Source: Deltaproteobacteria bacterium (GTDB lineage Bacteria; Myxococcota_A; Polyangia; Haliangiales; J016). Taken from it: a stretch of DNA of 33,552 bases. The stretch is from contig RFGE01000164.1 of NCBI GenBank assembly GCA_003696105.1, positions 1-33,552 on the forward strand, written 5' to 3'. The notes beneath the pieces are model-generated. The model did no database searches. It was not told the origin of the DNA and saw only the letters and a program-made list of their open reading frames with translations. The first letter of the stretch is position 1. Each line of letters opens with the position of its first letter. Made by a program: the position numbers and the translations under genes. Of this stretch, positions 15,528 to 25,554 are shown one piece after another.

Positions 15528-16991
15528 ATGACCGAACCTGCACTGCGCACGACGCTCCCCCGCGCGCCGTTTTCGCCGGGAGGTGACCACGAGATCGACG
15601 CACGCATCGCGGAGAAGTTGCTCGCGATCGCGCTGCGCGACGGCGGCGACTACGCGGACCTGTACTTCGAGTACCGAATCGGCGCCGACTACGTGCTCGA
15701 GGACGAACGCATCAAGACCGTCGGGCGCGGCGTATCGGTCGGCCTCGGTGTTCGCGTCGTCAAGGGCGACGCCACGGGGTATGCGTACACCGAGGATCTG
15801 TCCTTCGACCGCATGGCGCAGGCGGCGCGGACCGCCGGCCAGATCGCGGCGGGCGGCGGCTCGCACCGCACCTTCCGCATCGAGGCGTTCGCGGTGCCGA
15901 ACCGCTACTCGGTGCAATCCCTGTCGCTCGAGGCGCCGCCCGCGGACAAGCTGGCGCTGTTGCGCGCGGCCGACCGCGCGGCGCGCGCCTACGACCCGCG
16001 GATCGTCAAGGTCGATGTGTCGTTCGTCGAGCAGCTCAAGGAGATTCTCGTCGTCACGTCCGACGGGCGAATGACGCGCGACGTGTTGCCGATGGTTCGC
16101 TTCGGCGTCCATACGGTTGCGGAGGAGGGGAGCAAGCGGCAGTCGGGCCGGTCGGGCGGTGGCGGGCGGTACGGACTCGAATACTTCGACGCGCCCAACC
16201 ACACTCCCGAATGGCACGGCCGCGAAGCCGCCCGCATCGCGATCGCCATGCTCGACGCGCGCGATGCGCCGGCGGGCGAGTTCGAGGTCGTCCTCGGGCC
16301 GGCCGATTCGGGCATCCTGTTGCACGAGGCGGTCGGCCACGGTCTCGAGGCCGACTTCAACCGGAAGAAGACATCCAACTACTCTGACGCCATCGGCCAG
16401 CAGGTCGCGTCGCCGCTGTGCACCGTGGTCGACGACGGCACGATCGACCACGCGCGCGGTTCGATCAACGTGGACGACGAGGGCAACGCCAGCCGATCCA
16501 ACGTGCTGATCGAAAACGGCGTGCTCGTCGGGTACATGCACGACCGCATCTCGGCGCGGCACTTCGGGGTCGACCCGACCGGCAACGGCCGCCGCCAGTC
16601 GTTTCGCCACATGCCGCTGCCACGGATGACGAACACCAGCTTGTTGCCGGGGGAACACTCGCCCGAGGAGATCCTGCGGTCGGTCAAGTTCGGAGTGTAC
16701 GCCAAGCGCTTCTCCGGCGGGCAGGTCAACATCTCGAACGGCGACTTCGTGTTCTCGCTCACCGAGGGCTACTTGATCGAGGACGGCCGACTCACCGCGC
16801 CGCTGAAGGGCGTCAACCTGATCGGCAACGGTCCCGACGCTCTGCGCAAGGTCACGATGGTCGGCAACGACTACGAGCTGTCGGACGGCATGTGGACGTG
16901 CGGCAAGGACGGCCAGTCGGTCCCCGTCGGCGTCGGTACGCCGACCGTCAAGATCAGCAAGATCACCGTCGGCGGAACGCAAACCGGCTGA
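15528..16991 (+). CDS. tldD: Zinc metalloprotease TldD
   Basis: 487 residues, full length for TldD (family U62/M103). The metal site is HEAVGHGLEAD, with His266 and His271; a C-terminal cysteine segment (WTCGKDGQSVPVGVGTP) matches the family. TldD and TldE form a heterodimer that degrades unfolded peptides and, in E. coli, matures microcin B17 and degrades CcdA. The partner tldE follows after 18 bp. ATG at 15528 has GGAG seven bases upstream. No RiPP precursor or antitoxin gene was recognised nearby, so the native substrate is open. Confidence 0.95.
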   Translation: MTEPALRTTLPRAPFSPGGDHEIDARIAEKLLAIALRDGGDYADLYFEYRIGADYVLEDERIKTVGRGVSVGLGVRVVKGDATGYAYTEDLSFDRMAQAARTAGQIAAGGGSHRTFRIEAFAVPNRYSVQSLSLEAPPADKLALLRAADRAARAYDPRIVKVDVSFVEQLKEILVVTSDGRMTRDVLPMVRFGVHTVAEEGSKRQSGRSGGGGRYGLEYFDAPNHTPEWHGREAARIAIAMLDARDAPAGEFEVVLGPADSGILLHEAVGHGLEADFNRKKTSNYSDAIGQQVASPLCTVVDDGTIDHARGSINVDDEGNASRSNVLIENGVLVGYMHDRISARHFGVDPTGNGRRQSFRHMPLPRMTNTSLLPGEHSPEEILRSVKFGVYAKRFSGGQVNISNGDFVFSLTEGYLIEDGRLTAPLKGVNLIGNGPDALRKVTMVGNDYELSDGMWTCGKDGQSVPVGVGTPTVKISKITVGGTQTG

Positions 16992-17009
16992 CCGCGACGC
17001 GGAGCATTC

Positions 17010-18395
17010 ATGACGACACGACGACGTACGCCGCGGCGGGACCTCACCGCCGAACTTTCGGACATCGCGCAGCGCGTGGTCGACCTGGCGCGGCGCGCTG
17101 GCGCGGACGACGCAGAGGTGCTGGTGCGCGACGGCGCCGAACTCACCGTCAAGGTTCGGCTCGGCGAGCCGGAACTGGTGCAACAGGCCGGCAGCCGCGC
17201 GCTCGGCCTGCGGGTCTTCAAGGACCGCCGCGCGGCCACGACCTACACGTCCGATCTGCGCCCCGACGCGCTCGCCGCATTCACGCGGGACACGGTCGCA
17301 TTGGCCGAGCTGTCGGAACCGGACGACCTCAACCGGCTGCCGGACCCGGGCGAGCTGGCTCGTGACGTGCCCGACCTCGAGCTGTTCGACCCGTCGGCCA
17401 CGGCGATCGACGCCGCAGAAGCGCTGCGCCGCGCGAAGGCCGCGGAGAAGGCGGCGTTCGCGTACGACCGCCGGGTGACCAACAGCGACGGCGCCACCTG
17501 GTCGCGCAACGTCGGCGCCGTGGCGTTTGCGACGTCGGGCGGGTTTTGCGGCGCGTACCGCGGCAGCTACGCGTCGCTGTACGTCGAGCCCGTGTGCGAC
17601 GACGAGGGCGGCAAGAAGCGCAACGGGTATTGGTGGACCGCGAGCCGGTTCGTCGCCCAACTCGACGACCCGGAGTATGTCGGGACCGTGGCGGCGCAGC
17701 GCACGGTGGCCCAGCTCGGCGCGCGCAAGGTGGACACCTGCGAGGTGCCGGTCGTGTTCGAACCCGAGGCCGGACGCGCGATCCCGGGGTTGTTGTTCTC
17801 GGTCGCCAACGGCGCGGCGTTCTACCGCAAGGCGAGCTACCTGATCGGCCGCGAAGGGACGCCGGTCGCGTCGCCGCTGGTCACGATCGTCGACGACCCG
17901 CTCATTCCGCGGGCACCCGGCTCACGACCGTTCGACGGCGACGGGTTGCCGACGCGCCGCAACACGATCGTCCGCGACGGTGTGCTCGACACGGTGCTGT
18001 GCGACGTCTACAGCGCGCGAAAGCTCGGCCGAGCATCGACCGGCTCGGCGGGGCGCGGCGTCGGCGGCAATCCGGCTCCGACCACGAGCAACCTGATTCT
18101 GTGCGCCGGCGAGGGCGACCGCGACACCATCGTCGCCGCCACGGACCGCGGTCTGTACGTCACGTCGATGATGGGGTTCGGGTTCAACCCGGTCACGGGC
18201 GACTTCTCCCGCGGCGCCGCGGGATTCTGGATCGAAGGCGGGGAGATCGCGTTCCCGGTGGCCGAGGTGACGATTTCGGCCAACTTCGACGACCTGCTGC
18301 GCCGTATCGATCGAGTGGGGGCGGACGTGGACACGCGCTCGTCGACGCAGGTCCCGACGTTCCGCGTGTCGCACATGACGGTAGCGGGCAAGTAG
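17010..18395 (+). CDS. tldE: TldE/PmbA subunit of the TldD-TldE protease
   Basis: 461 residues. It shares the TldD fold but lacks the HExxxH zinc motif, as expected for TldE, which forms the non-catalytic half of the heterodimer. Recognisable segments are LGLRVFKDRRAATTYTSDL near the N-terminus and STGSAGRGVGGNPAPTTSNL, GLYVTSMMGFGFNPVTGDFS and GAAGFWIEGGEIAFPVAEVT toward the C-terminus. It follows tldD closely and should be co-translated. It converges with the minus-strand lipoprotein gene with only 14 bp between the stops and no visible terminator. Confidence 0.94.
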   Translation: MTTRRRTPRRDLTAELSDIAQRVVDLARRAGADDAEVLVRDGAELTVKVRLGEPELVQQAGSRALGLRVFKDRRAATTYTSDLRPDALAAFTRDTVALAELSEPDDLNRLPDPGELARDVPDLELFDPSATAIDAAEALRRAKAAEKAAFAYDRRVTNSDGATWSRNVGAVAFATSGGFCGAYRGSYASLYVEPVCDDEGGKKRNGYWWTASRFVAQLDDPEYVGTVAAQRTVAQLGARKVDTCEVPVVFEPEAGRAIPGLLFSVANGAAFYRKASYLIGREGTPVASPLVTIVDDPLIPRAPGSRPFDGDGLPTRRNTIVRDGVLDTVLCDVYSARKLGRASTGSAGRGVGGNPAPTTSNLILCAGEGDRDTIVAATDRGLYVTSMMGFGFNPVTGDFSRGAAGFWIEGGEIAFPVAEVTISANFDDLLRRIDRVGADVDTRSSTQVPTFRVSHMTVAGK

Positions 18396-18409
18396 CGGAC
18401 CGACGGCGG

Positions 18410-18940
18410 TCAGAACGTGACCACCACGGCGTTGTTGGACTCGTCCGCTTCGGCGATCGCGTCGTCGGAGTCGACACGGGCGGTCACGGCGAAGCTGCGG
18501 TCGCAGCCGGGGTCGCCGAGCAATCCGCATGTGATGTCGCCCGTGACGGCGCACGCACCGGGGCCCGGCACGGCGAACGCGGCGGGCGTCGCGTAGGCCT
18601 GCTCGGGCGCCGCCAGCTCGACCCGAAATCGGCCGGGCGCGGTGGCGTCTCCGTCGTTGCAGAACTCCACGCGGTAGGCCGTCGTCGTGCGCGTGACGCC
18701 GCGGACGATCAGGTCGGGCAGGGGCGGGGCGCCGTCGCGCCATGCGGCGTCGGGCGAGGCGTCGGGCGGCGGCGCGTCCGGCGGAGGCGGGGGGGCGTCG
18801 GGCGGTGCCGCGGCGTCCGGCGGCGGCGGGGGCGCATCGGCGCGCGCCGGACCGGCGTCCGCGCTGGGTCCGGTTCCGTCGCCGCACGCGGCGATCGCCG
18901 CGGCCATGGCGACGGCGACCCGGCGGCGTGCAGGGTTCAT
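18410..18940 (-). CDS. CARDB-domain lipoprotein
   Basis: 176 residues. The start ATG at 18940 gives a lipoprotein signal with lipobox I-A-A-C (Cys17). A Pro/Asp/Ala-rich stalk follows (about 25-70), then one Ig-like CARDB domain (LPDLIVRGVTRTT through DSDDAIAEADESNNAVVV), the last part being the family's E-x-D-E-S-N-N signature. Four or more cysteines in the domain may form disulfides. It is the last gene of the minus-strand operon, ten bases after the cysQ-like gene, although a cell-surface protein is an odd companion for acyl-CoA enzymes. Function unknown; surface binding is inferred from the fold. Confidence 0.8.
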   Translation of the reverse strand: MNPARRRVAVAMAAAIAACGDGTGPSADAGPARADAPPPPPDAAAPPDAPPPPPDAPPPDASPDAAWRDGAPPLPDLIVRGVTRTTTAYRVEFCNDGDATAPGRFRVELAAPEQAYATPAAFAVPGPGACAVTGDITCGLLGDPGCDRSFAVTARVDSDDAIAEADESNNAVVVTF

Positions 18941-18950
18941 CGCCGCCAGC

Positions 18951-19700
18951 TTATCGCGACCCCGACAGCGGAGCCAGGCGGGCGAGCAGCGCGTCGTGAG
19001 CGACGCCGTTGGACGCGATGAACCCGAGCGCATGGGCATCCTGATCGGGGCTGTAGCGCAGCGGCCGGCCGAGCGGGTCGCTGAACCGGCCGCCGGCGAG
19101 CCGGACGATCGCTTCCGGGGCGCACGTGTCCCACGTCTTGGCGCGCGGCGCGAGATAGACGAATGCGTCGCGCAGGTCGGCGGCGATCTGGACGAGTCGG
19201 AGCGCGAGGGAGCCGAACCGCGGGCCGGTCGTGCGCACCTGCGCTACGTCGGCTACCGTCGAACAGACGAGAGGGCGCGGCGGACGGCCGGGTTCCGTGA
19301 GGGTGGCGCCGACACCGGCGGCGCCCGCGTACATGCGGTCGCCCTCCGGTTGGTACACCACACCCAGCACCGGGCGACCGCGTTCGGCCAGTCCGATCAG
19401 CACCGAATACCCGGCGTCGCCCTGCGCGTACGCTTTCGAGCCATCGATCGGGTCGACGAACCAGATCCGTTCGTGGTCCGCGCGCGCCGGGGCGTCGGCG
19501 CCTTCCTCCGACACGATCCCGTCGTCCGGGAACGCATCGCGCAGTCGTGCGACGATCAGCCGCGACACGGCGAGGTCGGCGTCGGTGACCAGTTCGCCGT
19601 CCGGTTTGCGATCGACGGACACGCCTGCGGCGCGCATGCGGGCGGCCAGCGCGCCCGCCTCGCGCGCGATCGCGCGCGCGACATCCAGTTCGGCGGTTAT
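18951..19700 (-). CDS. cysQ: Inositol monophosphatase/CysQ-family phosphatase, probable ATA start
   Basis: 249 residues if translated from the ATA at 19700. Metal-binding motifs of the IMPase superfamily are intact: SEEG (Glu65-Glu66), DPIDGS (83-88) and WDTCAPEAIVRLAGG from Trp190. The extended DGSK and the overall form suggest CysQ, the 3'(2'),5'-bisphosphate nucleotidase that removes PAP, but inositol or sugar phosphates are possible substrates. No ATG, GTG or TTG fits the N-terminus: the only ATG is codon 22, inside the first helix, and the next upstream option is a TTG at 19790 within maoC. An ideal GGAGGT lies six bases before the ATA, which overlaps the maoC stop as ATAA. Confidence 0.85.
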   Translation of the reverse strand: MTAELDVARAIAREAGALAARMRAAGVSVDRKPDGELVTDADLAVSRLIVARLRDAFPDDGIVSEEGADAPARADHERIWFVDPIDGSKAYAQGDAGYSVLIGLAERGRPVLGVVYQPEGDRMYAGAAGVGATLTEPGRPPRPLVCSTVADVAQVRTTGPRFGSLALRLVQIAADLRDAFVYLAPRAKTWDTCAPEAIVRLAGGRFSDPLGRPLRYSPDQDAHALGFIASNGVAHDALLARLAPLSGSR

Positions 19701-20539
19701 TGCGCCACCTCCGCGACGCTGTTGGAGATCACGACACGGCCGTCCTGCGTGGTCGTCTGGATGACGTACCGGCCCGGCTCGACGCGCCAACCGCGGGTGG
19801 TGAGCGTGTCACCGGGCATGACGACGCCGGAAAACCGCGCGGCGAACGACCGGAATCGCGCGGGATCGCCGCCGCACGCCCGCTTGAGGATCGCGCGGCC
19901 GGCGAACCCGTAGGTGCACAAGCCGTGCAGGATCGGCCGATCGAACCCCGCCATCTTCGCCACCTGCGGCGACGCGTGCAGCGGATTGTAGTCGCCGGAC
20001 AGACGGTACAGCAGCGCCTGCTCCGGGCTCGTCACCTCCGTGACCTCGAAGTCGGGCTCCGCCCCCTCCGGCGGGTCCGCCTTGAGCGCCTCCGGACCGC
20101 GGTCGCCGCCGAAGCCCCCTTCGCCGCGCACGAAGATCGAAAACACGTTCGTGAACAGCGGGTCGCCGGCCCGATCGCTGGTGTTGGCTTCGACCACGGC
20201 CAGCGCCCCCTTGCCCTTGTCGTAGATGCCGGTCACGGTCGCGACGGTCGTCATTTCCCCCGCCGGAGGGATCGGGCGGTGGAGGATGACCTTCTGCTCG
20301 CCGTGGAGGACCTGCGTCGGGTTGGCGCCGAGCTTGCTGGTCACGCTCACGAGCGCGGTGAACGACGGCACGACCGCAAAGGTCGGCAGCACCTTCGGGC
20401 CGTTCATTTCGAACAAGAAGTCGAGTTCGTCGGCGGCTTTCGCCCCGACCCCGAGCGCGTACAAGATCGTGTCTTTCCAGCCGTACGTGAACGTCATCGG
20501 GTCGGACTGCACGCCGACTAGGTCCAGGTTGATCGCCAT
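19697..20539 (-). CDS. MaoC-family enoyl-CoA hydratase 2-like protein
   Basis: 280 residues, two hot-dog folds in one chain as in bacterial and peroxisomal hydratase 2. The N-terminal half (FTYGWKDTILYALGVGA) is the substrate-shaping, non-catalytic copy; the C-terminal half holds the catalytic pair Asp183 and His188 in SGDYNPLH, followed by GFDRPILHGLCTYGFAGRAI. The reaction is hydration of trans-2-enoyl-CoA to (R)-3-hydroxyacyl-CoA. The ATG at 20539 has a clear GGAGGA upstream. It follows the acyl-CoA dehydrogenase after 129 bp, forming consecutive steps of beta-oxidation. The longer frame upstream of the ATG is not used. Confidence 0.92.
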   Translation of the reverse strand: MAINLDLVGVQSDPMTFTYGWKDTILYALGVGAKAADELDFLFEMNGPKVLPTFAVVPSFTALVSVTSKLGANPTQVLHGEQKVILHRPIPPAGEMTTVATVTGIYDKGKGALAVVEANTSDRAGDPLFTNVFSIFVRGEGGFGGDRGPEALKADPPEGAEPDFEVTEVTSPEQALLYRLSGDYNPLHASPQVAKMAGFDRPILHGLCTYGFAGRAILKRACGGDPARFRSFAARFSGVVMPGDTLTTRGWRVEPGRYVIQTTTQDGRVVISNSVAEVAQ

Positions 20540-20668
20540 CGTGTCCTCCTCGCAGGCCGCATTATTGACCACAACCGGCGCGCGGCGCGCGGCGGTCGGA
20601 GACACAAATGTTCGCCGCCCCGGTCGGCGGTGCAAGCCGAACCGGAGATCTTCGGGCGCGATCGCCGG

Positions 20669-21892
<1,224 letters not shown>

Positions 21893-21942
21893 GCGTGTCC
21901 TCCGCTTGCGGCCGTTGGACCGTTGTGGCGCGACGGCTGCCG

Positions 21943-23502
21943 TCACACCGGCATGACGCCGCGCTTCTTGTGCGGGCGCTCGACGACCCGGGACCAACTC
22001 ATCGCGATCGCCTCGCACAACACGCGACGCGTTTCGCGCGGGTCGATGACGTCGTCGATCAATCCCCAGCCGGCGACCTTGTAGATGTCAATGTGCTCCG
22101 CGATCGCGTCGACGATCCGTTTGCGCAGGTCGGGCGCCGGCGGCGCGTCGCCGAACAGCTTGGGCGCCGCGATTTCGACCATGCCCTCGGCGCCCATGAC
22201 GCTGATCTCGGCGCCCGGCCACGCGACGATCAGATCCGGTTCGAATGCGCGGCCCGCCATCACGAAGTAGCCTGCGCCATAGCCCTTGCGCACGACGACG
22301 GTGAGCTTCGGCACCGTGGCGGCCGCCATCGCGTGCAGCATCTTGGCGCCGTGGCGGATGATCCCGCCGTGTTCGGCCTGGGAGCCCACCATGAACCCGG
22401 GCACGTCCATCAGGAATACGAGCGGCAGGTTGAACGCGTCGCAGATCTGGATGAAGCGAGCGGCCTTGTCGGCCGCGTCGCTGGTGAGGATGCCGCCGAG
22501 GTGGCGCGGGTTGTTGGCGACGACGCCGCACGGGTAGCCGCCGAGGCGGGCCAGGCAGGTGACGATCGATCGGGCCCAGGCCGGCTTGATGTCGAGCGTG
22601 ATCCCGTGGTCGACGACCGCGCGGATGACCGCGACCATGTCGTACGGCGATCTGGGGTTGTCCGGCAGCACGTCCAACAGCGCGTCGTCGGCGCGGTCGA
22701 TCGGGTCGTCGCACGGAACCACCGGCGGCTTGAGCCCGCTGTGCTGCGGCATGTACGACAGGTACTCCTTGACGAGTTCGATGCATGCCTCGTCGCTGTC
22801 CACCTCGACGTCGGCGACGCCGGATACGCTGGTGTGGACGCGCGAGCCGCCGAGTTCCTGCGCGGAGACCTCCTGGCCGGTGGCGGCGCGCACCAGCGGC
22901 GGCCCCGCCAGCGCCATCGACGACCGCTCGCGGACCATCGGCACGAAGTCCGCCAGGCCGGGGATGTACGCGGTGCCGGCGGCGCCCGGCCCCACCATCG
23001 CCGCGACCTGCGGCACGACCCCGCTCATGACGACCTGCTCGCGGAACAGGGCGCCGGCGCCGGCAAACAGGGACAGCGTATCGCCATGGTGCCCGGCCTT
23101 CGGGTCGATGCGCGCGCCGGCCGAGTCGACGAGCCACACCATCGGCATGCGGCAGCGTAGCGCCAACTCGCGCAGCCGCGTCACCTTCACCTCGCCGATC
23201 GGTCCGATCGAGCCGCCCTTGACCGTGAAGTCGTAGGCGGCGGCCGCCACGTGCCGGCCGCGCACCTTGCCCCAGCCGCACACGACCGCGTCGGCCGGGA
23301 CCGGTTCGGCGCCGGGGCCCATCGGCCGCCCGTGCAATCCGATCTCGAAGAACGCGCCGCCGTCGAATAGCAGCGCGAGGCGTTCGCGCGCGGTGAGCTT
23401 GCCGCGGGCGTGTTGCTTGGCGATTTTTGCGGGGCCGCCCATCGCCCGCGCCGCCGCGCGCCGGCGCTCGAGTTCCTCCACCCGCTCGCGCATCTTGGAC
23501 AT
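21943..23502 (-). CDS. Acyl-CoA carboxylase carboxyltransferase (beta) subunit
   Basis: 519 residues with the two crotonase-like halves of biotin-dependent carboxyltransferases. The N-terminal half has [18 protein letters not shown] and [11 protein letters not shown]; the C-terminal half has [38 protein letters not shown] and [10 protein letters not shown]. It would move CO2 from biotin onto an acyl-CoA. Features are mixed between propionyl-CoA and methylcrotonyl-CoA carboxylase types, so the substrate is left open. The biotin carboxylase and biotin-carrier subunits are absent from this operon and must be elsewhere. The ATG at 23502 is eight bases after the BKACE stop, with no strong ribosome site; an ATG at 23493 is an alternative. 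Confidence 0.9.
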   Translation of the reverse strand: MSKMRERVEELERRRAAARAMGGPAKIAKQHARGKLTARERLALLFDGGAFFEIGLHGRPMGPGAEPVPADAVVCGWGKVRGRHVAAAAYDFTVKGGSIGPIGEVKVTRLRELALRCRMPMVWLVDSAGARIDPKAGHHGDTLSLFAGAGALFREQVVMSGVVPQVAAMVGPGAAGTAYIPGLADFVPMVRERSSMALAGPPLVRAATGQEVSAQELGGSRVHTSVSGVADVEVDSDEACIELVKEYLSYMPQHSGLKPPVVPCDDPIDRADDALLDVLPDNPRSPYDMVAVIRAVVDHGITLDIKPAWARSIVTCLARLGGYPCGVVANNPRHLGGILTSDAADKAARFIQICDAFNLPLVFLMDVPGFMVGSQAEHGGIIRHGAKMLHAMAAATVPKLTVVVRKGYGAGYFVMAGRAFEPDLIVAWPGAEISVMGAEGMVEIAAPKLFGDAPPAPDLRKRIVDAIAEHIDIYKVAGWGLIDDVIDPRETRRVLCEAIAMSWSRVVERPHKKRGVMPV

Positions 23503-23510
23503 CGCGTCGC

Positions 23511-24374
<864 letters not shown>

Positions 24375-24385
24375 CGGATGTCTCC

Positions 24386-24895
24386 TCACCGGCTGGTGGC
24401 CGGTCGATCGATGGCGGGTCGCTCCGCGTCCGCCTGGTCCGCCGCTGCCACGGCCGCCTCGACGTGGGCGGCGACCTTGTTGAGCAACTTGACGAGTTGC
24501 CGTTGTTCCGCCGGCGACAGCGACTCGAGCGCATTGCGAAGCAGGTCCCACGGCGCCACGTCGATCCGCGCGGCGATGTCGCGGCCCTTCGGCGTGAGCT
24601 TGATGCGCCACACGCGGCGGTCTTCCGCGCTCTGTTCGCGTACGACGAGATCCGCCGCCACCATGCGGTCGACGATGCCTGTGACCGTCGAGTTCTGCGC
24701 GGCCATCCGTCGCGACAGCTCCGACAGCGACAGGTCGCCGATCTCCGCCAGCAGCTTGAGTACGTTCAGCTGCGTGGCGGTGATGCCGTGGCGCGCGCAC
24801 TGCTCCTTGGCCAGCCGGCGGCTCTCGGCTTGCAGATAGATCGCCGTCTCGACGATGAAGCCGATCGCGTCCGGGTGGCGCTGGCGCCGAGACAT
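24386..24895 (-). CDS. MarR-family transcriptional regulator
   Basis: 169 residues. A winged helix-turn-helix covers about 35-105: [20 protein letters not shown], the recognition helix around [17 protein letters not shown], and the wing [16 protein letters not shown]. Flanking helices form the dimer interface. MarR proteins usually repress their own operon and release DNA on binding a substrate such as an aromatic acid or acyl-CoA. The ATG at 24895 is chosen because an upstream TTG in frame coincides with a -35 box. A palindrome overlaps its start. The C-terminal tail (about 150-169) is low-complexity and rich in Ala, Asp and Arg. Confidence 0.93.
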   Translation of the reverse strand: MSRRQRHPDAIGFIVETAIYLQAESRRLAKEQCARHGITATQLNVLKLLAEIGDLSLSELSRRMAAQNSTVTGIVDRMVAADLVVREQSAEDRRVWRIKLTPKGRDIAARIDVAPWDLLRNALESLSPAEQRQLVKLLNKVAAHVEAAVAAADQADAERPAIDRPATSR

Positions 24896-24910
24896 TTCGT
24901 TATACGAAAT
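24894..24910 (-). promoter_or_regulatory. Probable MarR operator, 17-bp palindrome
   Basis: ATTTCGT-TAT-ACGAAAT is a perfect 7-3-7 inverted repeat, strikingly AT-rich against its surroundings. It overlaps the -10 region and the first bases of marR. Size and location fit the operators of MarR-type autorepressors. Confidence 0.65.
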
Positions 24911-24934
24911 ATCCGGGTGCCGAACGAATGTCAA
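24906..24934 (-). promoter_or_regulatory. Promoter of the marR-BKACE operon
   Basis: A perfect TTGACA lies at 24934-24929 on the minus strand and TATTTC at 24911-24906, 17 bp apart. Transcription would begin about 24899, only a few bases before the ATG at 24895, giving a leaderless or nearly leaderless message. The -10 is inside the palindromic operator. Confidence 0.55.
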
Positions 24935-24952
24935 GCGCGCCGCGGCGCCGCC

Positions 24953-25171
24953 CTATTCGGCCAGCGCGGGGATCTCGATCGCGACCCCCGCGTCGGCCGC
25001 GCGCCGGGCGGCTGCCGGCGGTGGCGCCGCGTCGTGCGCGCCGCGCGGGGCGGCTGCCGGCGGTGGCGCGGCGTCGTGCGCGGCGCGCGGGGCCGGACGC
25101 TCGCGGCAGCCGCCGGCGAGCGCAGCGGCGACGGCAACCGCCGCCGTGCGCCTCGTGTACGAGCGTGTCAC
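24953..25171 (-). CDS. Small repeat-containing lipoprotein
   Basis: 72 residues from a GTG at 25171. The first 22 residues are a lipoprotein signal (Arg-rich start, AAVAVAAALAGGC lipobox, Cys22). The mature part is a short Ala/Pro-rich stretch containing two copies of a 14-residue unit with AHDAAPPPAA, ending in AIEIPALAE. The ribosome site is weak. No homologue is recognised. The signal peptide and in-frame repeats favour a genuine gene. It diverges from the initiator tRNA. Confidence 0.5.
   Translation of the reverse strand: MTRSYTRRTAAVAVAAALAGGCRERPAPRAAHDAAPPPAAAPRGAHDAAPPPAAARRAADAGVAIEIPALAE
25006..25089. repeat. Two tandem 42-bp repeats in the small lipoprotein gene
   Basis: Copies at 25006-25047 and 25048-25089 begin GGGCGGCTGCCGGCGGTGGC and differ at only a few positions. 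The period, 42 bp, is a multiple of three and preserves the reading frame. Confidence 0.75.
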
Positions 25172-25208
25172 GCGGCGACGATGCCACAGCCGTTACGCGC
25201 ATGGCCAC

Positions 25209-25235
25209 TTGACAACAGGCGCGCGACCTTATAAA
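25209..25235 (+). promoter_or_regulatory. Promoter of the initiator tRNA gene
   Basis: TTGACA (25209-25214) and TATAAA (25230-25235) are near-consensus hexamers with a short 15-bp spacer. The expected start, near 25242, is about nine bases before the mature tRNA. The AT-rich block stands out from the surrounding sequence. Confidence 0.65.
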
Positions 25236-25250
25236 CAACCCCCACCTCGA

Positions 25251-25324
<74 letters not shown>

Positions 25325-25339
25325 CTCAGTGCGATGCCG

Positions 25340-25362
25340 CGCGGAGCCCATCGGGCTCCGCG
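25340..25362 (+). terminator. Hairpin terminator after the tRNA gene
   Basis: Ten-base-pair stem CGCGGAGCCC / GGGCTCCGCG with a three-base loop ATC, 15 bases downstream of the tRNA, followed by a modestly T-containing CGTTCGTTG. Likely a rho-independent terminator with a weak T tract. The rest of the gap to 25554 shows no further feature. Confidence 0.55.
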
Positions 25363-25554
25363 TCGTTCGTTGTGCGCCCCCGCGACCCGGGACCGCGCTT
25401 CGCCGCGTCGGCTCCGGGCTCCGCATCGGATCGCGCTGCATGGGGCTCCGGCCCCGGTCGGGCACCGCACGGCCCGGACGCCTCTCGGGCCGCGACCGCG
25501 CGCTGCCGGCGAGGCCGCGGCCCGGCGGGGCCTGCGCCTCGCCGGCGCACGCGT

